DNA from: Roseivirga echinicomitans
Lineage (GTDB): Bacteria > Bacteroidota > Bacteroidia > Cytophagales > Cyclobacteriaceae
Length of the DNA: 64,000 bases
Direction of reading: 5' to 3'
NCBI RefSeq assembly: GCF_001592935.1
Contig: NZ_LRDB01000002.1
Span: 124,001 to 188,000 of the forward strand
Part shown: one piece after another, positions 60,001-64,000 of the stretch
Layout: every line of letters begins with the position of its first letter
How positions within the stretch are numbered: the stretch's first letter is position 1
Notes under the pieces: model-generated
What the model was told of the DNA's origin: nothing
The model's database searches: none
Seen by the model: the letters and a program-made list of their open reading frames with translations, nothing else
Position numbers and translations under genes: made by a program

Positions 60001-61307
60001 ATGTACTTTACATCGTACTTCTTACAGAACTGAAGTAGAATCCTGTTAACGTGGTCTTCTTCTGGAAGTCCGTGACGGTTGATTTCTGCATAGAAATCAT
60101 CGCCAAATTGTTCTTTCCACCACACAAAAGCTTCTTCTGCTTGTGTCTCGCCCACATTCAGAATGAGGTAGGGCACTTCGCCCCAAAGCCCGCCTGTGGT
60201 GGCGATTAAGTCGCCTTTGTATTTTACTAAATCGTCTCTGTCGATTCTGGGTAGGTAATAAAAGCCTTCCGTATAGGCGATGGAAGCCAGTTTTACCAAA
60301 TTGTGATAGCCTTTTTTGTTCTTGGCTAAAATCACGGTTTGGTTACCGTTGTCCTGTAGTTTTTTGTTGCTTCTGTCGGTACATAGGTTGAATTCACAAC
60401 CAACAATAGGTGTGATCCCTGCCGATAGCGCTGCTTTCACAAAAGTAAATGCGCCCATCATGTTTCCATGATCCGTCATGGCAATGGCTGGCATGCCCAT
60501 TTCCTTGGCAGTATTCACCAAGGCGGTAAGTTCTGAGGTGGCCTGCAAAATCGAAAACTGAGAATGACAATGCAGGTGAGAGAAAGGGACCTCCTTTAAA
60601 TCGGAAAGGGTTTCTTTGTCGATTTTACCAATGCCTCCGCTGCTTTCTTGTTCATCAGTCTTAGCGAAATTGGCGGCATCCAGTTCTGGGGCTTCGTATT
60701 TAATTTCCGATAAACGAATGCCTTCAATGGGAGGTACCACACTGTGTTCCAACAAACCAAAGAAACAACGGGCCGTAGCATCTACATCATAAGCCGCATC
60801 GTGCGCATCGTCAAATCCTTTTCCGAAGAGTTTGAAGTGAAGTTCAGTCAGTGTAGGCCATTTGAATCTACCGCCTTTTCCGCCCGGAATGGCACAGAAT
60901 TCTGTGGCTACATTTTTAGTGTCAATGTTCTCAAAGCCTTCTAGCTTGTTTTCCTGCTCGGTACGCAGGTATTCTGCCCCAACAATATTTAAATCGAACT
61001 CAATATTATGCCCAACCGCAATGGTGGTTTTGGCGAGGTCTTCGGTGAATGCCTTTAGTACGTCATTGAGGTCATGACCTTCCTCCATCGCCCTTTCCGT
61101 AGAAATACCATGGATTTGTTGGGAGTTATAGGGGATGGTAAAACCTTCGGGCTTCACGATGAAATTCTGAGCCGAAATCAGTTTTCCGTAACCATCGTGC
61201 AGCTGCCAGGCGAGCTGAACTAATCGGGGCCAGTTGTCTAGATCACTTACCGGAGCGTTATAGTTTTTAGGTAAACCAGTGGTTTCGGTATCAAATATCA
61301 GGTACAT
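57015..61307 (-). CDS. dnaE: DNA polymerase III alpha subunit with N-terminal DnaQ-type exonuclease
   Basis: This is the replicative polymerase, 1430 residues, about 270 more than E. coli DnaE. Residues 1-195 are a DnaQ-type 3'-5' exonuclease with ExoI D6-T-E8-T-T-G, ExoII VGHNIEFDLN near 98-107, and ExoIII HDAAYDVDA near 167-175, so proofreading is built in. A PHP domain follows (HLHCHSQFSILQATS at about 242-256, TDHGNM), then the polymerase core with VGPGRGSAAGS and PDIDIDFDD carrying the catalytic aspartates, the finger region, the helix-hairpin-helix part, and an OB fold near 1240 (GGIVSGVRNGQTKNGKPFA). All known catalytic residues are present. It has no overlap with a neighbour and appears monocistronic. 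Confidence 0.95.
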   Translation of the reverse strand: MYLIFDTETTGLPKNYNAPVSDLDNWPRLVQLAWQLHDGYGKLISAQNFIVKPEGFTIPYNSQQIHGISTERAMEEGHDLNDVLKAFTEDLAKTTIAVGHNIEFDLNIVGAEYLRTEQENKLEGFENIDTKNVATEFCAIPGGKGGRFKWPTLTELHFKLFGKGFDDAHDAAYDVDATARCFFGLLEHSVVPPIEGIRLSEIKYEAPELDAANFAKTDEQESSGGIGKIDKETLSDLKEVPFSHLHCHSQFSILQATSELTALVNTAKEMGMPAIAMTDHGNMMGAFTFVKAALSAGITPIVGCEFNLCTDRSNKKLQDNGNQTVILAKNKKGYHNLVKLASIAYTEGFYYLPRIDRDDLVKYKGDLIATTGGLWGEVPYLILNVGETQAEEAFVWWKEQFGDDFYAEINRHGLPEEDHVNRILLQFCKKYDVKYIASNNTYYTKKDQAVAHDILLCVKDAESVSKPKKYIGKRGREFRYGFPNDEFYIKSPEEMKKLFTDLPEAIANTNEIVEKIESYKLEREVLLPKFDIPEEFLSKEDEADGGKRGENAFLRHLTYEGATKRYGEITEEIKERLDFELDTIANTGYPGYFLIVQDFTNKAKEMDVSVGPGRGSAAGSAVAYCIGITNVDPIKYDLLFERFLNPDRVSLPDIDIDFDDEGRQKVIDYVINKYGKNQVAQIITYGSMAAKSSIRDTARVMELPLFDADRIAKLVPDTSLAKLFAFSEKELKDKLKGDQIALAQELIKISHGNDELARVLNQARVLEGSVRNTGIHACGVIITPDDITNFAPVAVAKDSDMWCTQFDNAVVEDAGLLKMDFLGLKTLTLIKDAVKNVKERHDVALIPDDFPLDDTLTYELFQRGETVGIFQYESNGMQKYLRDLKPTAFADLIAMNALYRPGPLEYIPSFVRRKHGDEEITYDLEDMKEYLEETYGITVYQEQVMLLSQKLAGFTKGEADVLRKAMGKKNRQLLDQLKPKFVGQAVEKGHAADKLEKVWKDWEAFASYAFNKSHSTCYAYVAFQTAYLKAHYPAEYMASVLSNNMNDIKQVTFFMEECQRMGIPVLGPDVNESNYKFTVNTKGEIRFGMGAIKGVGEAAIESIIEGRKEDGPYHNIFEFAERVNLRAVNKKNCESLAMAGGFDCFEDYHRRQYLYAPENEQTLLEKVIRYANAKQAEKDAAQVSLFGGDSNVATPLPSVSICEPFSEMEKLKIEKDVVGFYISGHPLNQFEVELESFCKPVSDIKRYPNQDISIGGIVSGVRNGQTKNGKPFAILSIEDYNSSVELFLMGEKYMNHAQYLRPGEFLFITGRVELNWRKKNEIRDNPLITPTPEDWELQVAAISLLSELREKRAKGIKVSINARDVDQELIDTIMKLTKEHEGNTELRIQLVEKSENLSVELLSRKVKVDPNSNLIRTLKKYANSASLITN

Positions 61308-61526
61308 AGGCTGTTAGTCGGAATGACGATTTTTCGATCGGAAATAATAGACTAAAGTAAGGAAAATGATGGAAAGCTACCCGTCATACTCATGGATTTG
61401 TTCGGGTGAATGGATTGCGCAGAAATTATTTTTATCTACCAGCGCGAGATGGATGATTTTCTGTGGGTGACTTTGTTTTATACTTCCCTGTAAAGGGCTT
61501 TTGTTTACCCCACTTGAAGTTTAAGG

Positions 61527-62786
61527 TTAAAGAGAATCTTCGGAATTACCTACAAAAACCACTCCCTCAGTGTTGCTCAATTTGATATATTCAATTTCCC
61601 CACTGCCTTCAAACCTGTATTTGAAGCCCACCAGTTGGCCTAGATTGTAAGGCGTTTCGAAACTTTTGATCAATTGCTGATTCAGGTAAATACTGACAAG
61701 TCCATTTTCAACAGTGCAGCGCAAATCTTGCCATTCGCTGATGTTGGTACCAAAAGCGGAGAGGTCGTTCGTTTTTCCGTCAAAGCCAGTGCCCATTAAA
61801 AACAAATTGAGCTTGCTAACACAGCCGGGGATAGAGAAGGGCACATAAAGAATGCCTTCTGTGCCATGTACTAAGACGACCGTATTTTGGCAAATGCCAT
61901 TGCTCTTGTGGTAACTGTTTCGAAACCTCGTTTCAAACTCAAAAGAATCACCCGTAACTTCTCCAAAATCGTCAAAATAGTGGTAGGTGAGTAAAGGGGC
62001 TACTTCGGTATTGGTATCATTGATTTCCTTCAAAGTTTCTTCGGTCAGTTTAAGACTTCCGTTTTGGATCAACTCTTCTCGATAAAGGTATCGAGGCATT
62101 TCTCCATTACCGATGGTGGCCATCCAGCCATTGGTGCGTATATGCACGTCATGTTCCTTCAGAATTTGGTCATTGGCTTTCAGCTTTGCCCTAAAGTAAC
62201 CGGGGTAATAATAGATAGCGGTTACCTCTTTGCCTTCATTGTCTATTGGAATGCTCAGTTGATCGTTCCACGAAAGCTGAATAAAACAACTGTCGGCTTC
62301 GATGTCAGCAAAGTCGTACTTGAAAACAACAGAATTGGGAAGTCCCAAGGTGACGGGCGCGCTGCTGAACTGCACTTTTTCAATCTCCTTCTGGGGGTAG
62401 GGCTTTTGGCTTCCTTTATTGAAGGCGACCAACACTAGTGTACTGGTGACTAGTAATATGATGATGGCGACAATACTTGCTTTGGTTCCTGTTTTTTTCT
62501 TTTCAGGAAGTGGAATTGTTTTGGAAAGCCCTTGCTTCAGTGCATTCCAGTTTTCGTAGCCGATAAAAAGGGCTAGAGTGTTGAGTGTAGAAATGCTGGG
62601 TTCACTGTCGTAATTCACTCTTCCCCAAACCCTTTTTAAGGTGGAAATGCTCAGACGAACACGGGTTTCCTCAAAAATACGGTCGCTTAAGAGTTGGAAC
62701 TCCTGATTGAGCCATTCGCTACTGGAGCCCCAGCCAAGTTTTTCTTCAATCAAGTGAAGGCATTTCTGAAGACACTGTTTATTCAT
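61527..62786 (-). CDS. membrane-anchored sensor-like protein with HTH-like, PKD-like and LamG-like parts
   Basis: I do not recognise this protein as a named family. Residues 1-95 form a helical cytosolic domain with LSISTLKRVWGRVNYDSEPSISTLNTLALFIGYENW, which looks like a Xre/HTH-type domain. A single membrane helix lies at about 102-123. Residues about 140-225 form a PKD-like beta sandwich (VVFKYDFADIEADSCFIQLSW). Residues about 265-400 form a beta-rich part that resembles a LamG or concanavalin-like fold (DSFEFETRFRNSY). This suggests a transmembrane regulator that senses an extracytoplasmic ligand. It is divergent from the secreted LamG-like gene at 62972 with a 185-bp gap. Confidence 0.7.
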   Translation of the reverse strand: MNKQCLQKCLHLIEEKLGWGSSSEWLNQEFQLLSDRIFEETRVRLSISTLKRVWGRVNYDSEPSISTLNTLALFIGYENWNALKQGLSKTIPLPEKKKTGTKASIVAIIILLVTSTLVLVAFNKGSQKPYPQKEIEKVQFSSAPVTLGLPNSVVFKYDFADIEADSCFIQLSWNDQLSIPIDNEGKEVTAIYYYPGYFRAKLKANDQILKEHDVHIRTNGWMATIGNGEMPRYLYREELIQNGSLKLTEETLKEINDTNTEVAPLLTYHYFDDFGEVTGDSFEFETRFRNSYHKSNGICQNTVVLVHGTEGILYVPFSIPGCVSKLNLFLMGTGFDGKTNDLSAFGTNISEWQDLRCTVENGLVSIYLNQQLIKSFETPYNLGQLVGFKYRFEGSGEIEYIKLSNTEGVVFVGNSEDSL

Positions 62787-62971
62787 GAATTATTAAGTTA
62801 ATAAGCCCTTGAACTCGAATTTAATGCCGCCAAATACAAATCAAGTTCAGACTACAAAACTATAAACTGAATCCATACGAACGAGGTTGCACAGCCTTGA
62901 ATGGTTTTGAATAGGAATCTGATGGCGTTTTTTCTCGAGTCTTCCGTAATAGCCAAGAAAACAGAATTCAA

Positions 62972-64000
62972 ATGAACAAATTTTTATGTATTGCCATCGC
63001 TGTTATATACGGTCAGACGATGTCGGGTCAAGAGTTTTCCTTTGCTCACCAAGAACTTTGGGAGGTAACAGGGAAGAGTCATGTTTTTGAACGCTTTGAG
63101 GGAAAGGAAAGCCTTTCTCCTTTTCAGTCTCAGGTCAGGTTAAAGAACTTCGAGTTTTTTACTGGGATTTTGGAGTATGATATTTATATCACACCCGACC
63201 GAGGTTTCCCAGGTATTGATTTCAGAATTCAAGACGCTGTAAATTATGAGGAGTTTTATGTGAGGCCGCATCAATCGGGTAATCCAGATGCCAATCAGTA
63301 CACGCCTATTTTCAATGGTTTTGCTGGCTGGCAATTGTACTATGGTCAAGGTTTCGCTCAGGCAGTTGAGTATAAAATGAATGCTTGGAGCCACATCAAA
63401 TTGGTGATTGCTGAGCGTGCAGCTGAAGTGTATATCAACGATATGTCCACTCCTTTATACTATATCCCTGAACTGAAAAGAGTACCAAAATCGGGAGGTT
63501 TAGGTTTCAGTGGAAGTGGACCTTCTGCTTTCAGAATTGCGGATTTGAAAGTGACCAAACAAAGTAATCCGGTGCTTAAAAGTAAAGCTATCGCAGTTGA
63601 ACCTTTGGAAAAAGGAGTGATCTCCTCATGGTCAGTTTCAACCACTTTCGAGGAAGCCACATTAGAGAAGCCTGTTGATCTCTCCGCGGATATGAAGAAG
63701 GGGTTGAAATGGAATAAGGTCGATGCCGAAAGTAGGGGGTATGCAAATTTAGCAAGGGTTGCAATTGCCAATGGGCAGAACAATACGGTCTTTGCCAAGG
63801 TGACCATTGAGTCTGATAAAGATCAAATCAAAAAGCTAAGCTATGGCTTTAGCGACAGAGTCAGGGTTTATTTAAACGATCAGCTTTTGGTGGGAGGTCA
63901 TGATGAGTTTACCAGTCGGGATTACCGTTTTTTGGGCACTATGGGCTATTATGATGATGTGTACTTAAGACTGAAAAAGGGAGATAACGAACTTTGGATG
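62972..64000 (+). CDS. secreted LamG-like protein, N-terminal part (cut by window edge)
   Basis: An open frame runs from ATG 62972 to the right edge without a stop (343 codons). The N-terminus is a signal peptide (MNKFLCIAIAVIYGQTMSGQ). Residues about 30-200 resemble a LamG/concanavalin-type jelly roll: ERFEGKESLSPFQS, TGILEYDIYITPDRGFPGIDF, WSHIKLVIAERAAEVYIND and GGLGFSGSGPSAFRIADLKV. Residues 205-343 begin a second beta-rich part (KAIAVEPLEKGVISSW, DRVRVYLNDQLLVGG). The fold of family DUF1080 or LamG is likely, but the function is unknown. The neighbour on the opposite strand carries a similar LamG-like domain. Confidence 0.75.
   Translation, partial: MNKFLCIAIAVIYGQTMSGQEFSFAHQELWEVTGKSHVFERFEGKESLSPFQSQVRLKNFEFFTGILEYDIYITPDRGFPGIDFRIQDAVNYEEFYVRPHQSGNPDANQYTPIFNGFAGWQLYYGQGFAQAVEYKMNAWSHIKLVIAERAAEVYINDMSTPLYYIPELKRVPKSGGLGFSGSGPSAFRIADLKVTKQSNPVLKSKAIAVEPLEKGVISSWSVSTTFEEATLEKPVDLSADMKKGLKWNKVDAESRGYANLARVAIANGQNNTVFAKVTIESDKDQIKKLSYGFSDRVRVYLNDQLLVGGHDEFTSRDYRFLGTMGYYDDVYLRLKKGDNELWM

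Noticed and set aside
63140-63807. Minus-strand open frames at the right end
   Set aside because: They lie antisense to a plus-strand frame that is open to the window edge with signal peptide and LamG-like sequence.
1-64000. CRISPR arrays, prophage or insertion sequences
   Set aside because: No regularly spaced repeats, transposase, integrase or phage structural genes were seen on reading the window.

Overview
The window looks like a contiguous chromosomal segment from a Bacteroidota member, most likely a marine or soil gliding bacterium of the Cytophagales (inference; the genus cannot be fixed by reading alone). Supporting signs are a gldC gliding gene, a Na+-translocating NQR operon, a TonB-dependent receptor with a carboxypeptidase-like N-domain, an RND pump fused to its outer-membrane factor, many lipoproteins, few Shine-Dalgarno sites, and repeated TAnnTTTG -7 promoter elements. 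No phage, insertion sequence, integrase, CRISPR array or rRNA gene was seen.

Layout. 1-1129: the end of a two-component system (sensor kinase cut by the window edge). 1130-4471: a serine hydrolase, a lipoprotein and a luciferase-like oxidoreductase. 4580-12189: a heavy-metal efflux module (adaptor, RND pump fused to a TolC-like domain, sensor kinase, response regulator), with CCTTAA-type half-sites at 11-bp spacing in front of both transcription units. 12341-16487: a GDPD phosphodiesterase, an MFS exporter and several small envelope genes including an OmpA-type lipoprotein. 16734-22703: a Pif1-like helicase, a fatty-acid desaturase and a MacB/FtsX-type permease. 22704-28917: a tiny coiled-coil protein, a RES/Xre toxin-antitoxin pair, a large propeller-amidohydrolase, a GNAT enzyme and a J-domain-like protein. 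28977-31595: a nitrilase, cmk and ispH. 31736-36338: nqrABCDE without nqrF, closed by a terminator, followed by metG.

38753-46490: a cold-shock protein, a ChaN-like protein, tRNA-Gln, two secreted beta-propellers (one with a Met/His-rich insert), a Tat-exported sugar isomerase-like protein, tpx and kdsB. 46491-46875 has no convincing gene but carries a strong orphan terminator that suggests a small RNA. 46876-51303: an SGNH hydrolase lipoprotein and TonB-dependent receptor pair. 51481-54163: gldC, then pth, rplY and prs. 54314-56387: a lipoprotein joining an intradiol dioxygenase to a CxxC-containing domain, plus a membrane LytTR regulator. 56548-61307: trxA and dnaE, the latter with an N-terminal proofreading exonuclease. 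61527-64000: two divergent genes, a membrane-anchored sensor-like protein and a secreted LamG-like protein cut by the window edge.

Functionally, the most coherent systems are the metal-efflux regulon, the NQR respiratory complex, the prs-rplY-pth translation/nucleotide cluster and the toxin-antitoxin pair. The less familiar material is the Met/His-rich propeller with its Ig/LVIVD neighbour, the dioxygenase fusion, the divergent pair at the right end and two possible short transcripts (near 1314-1407 and 46632-46796).
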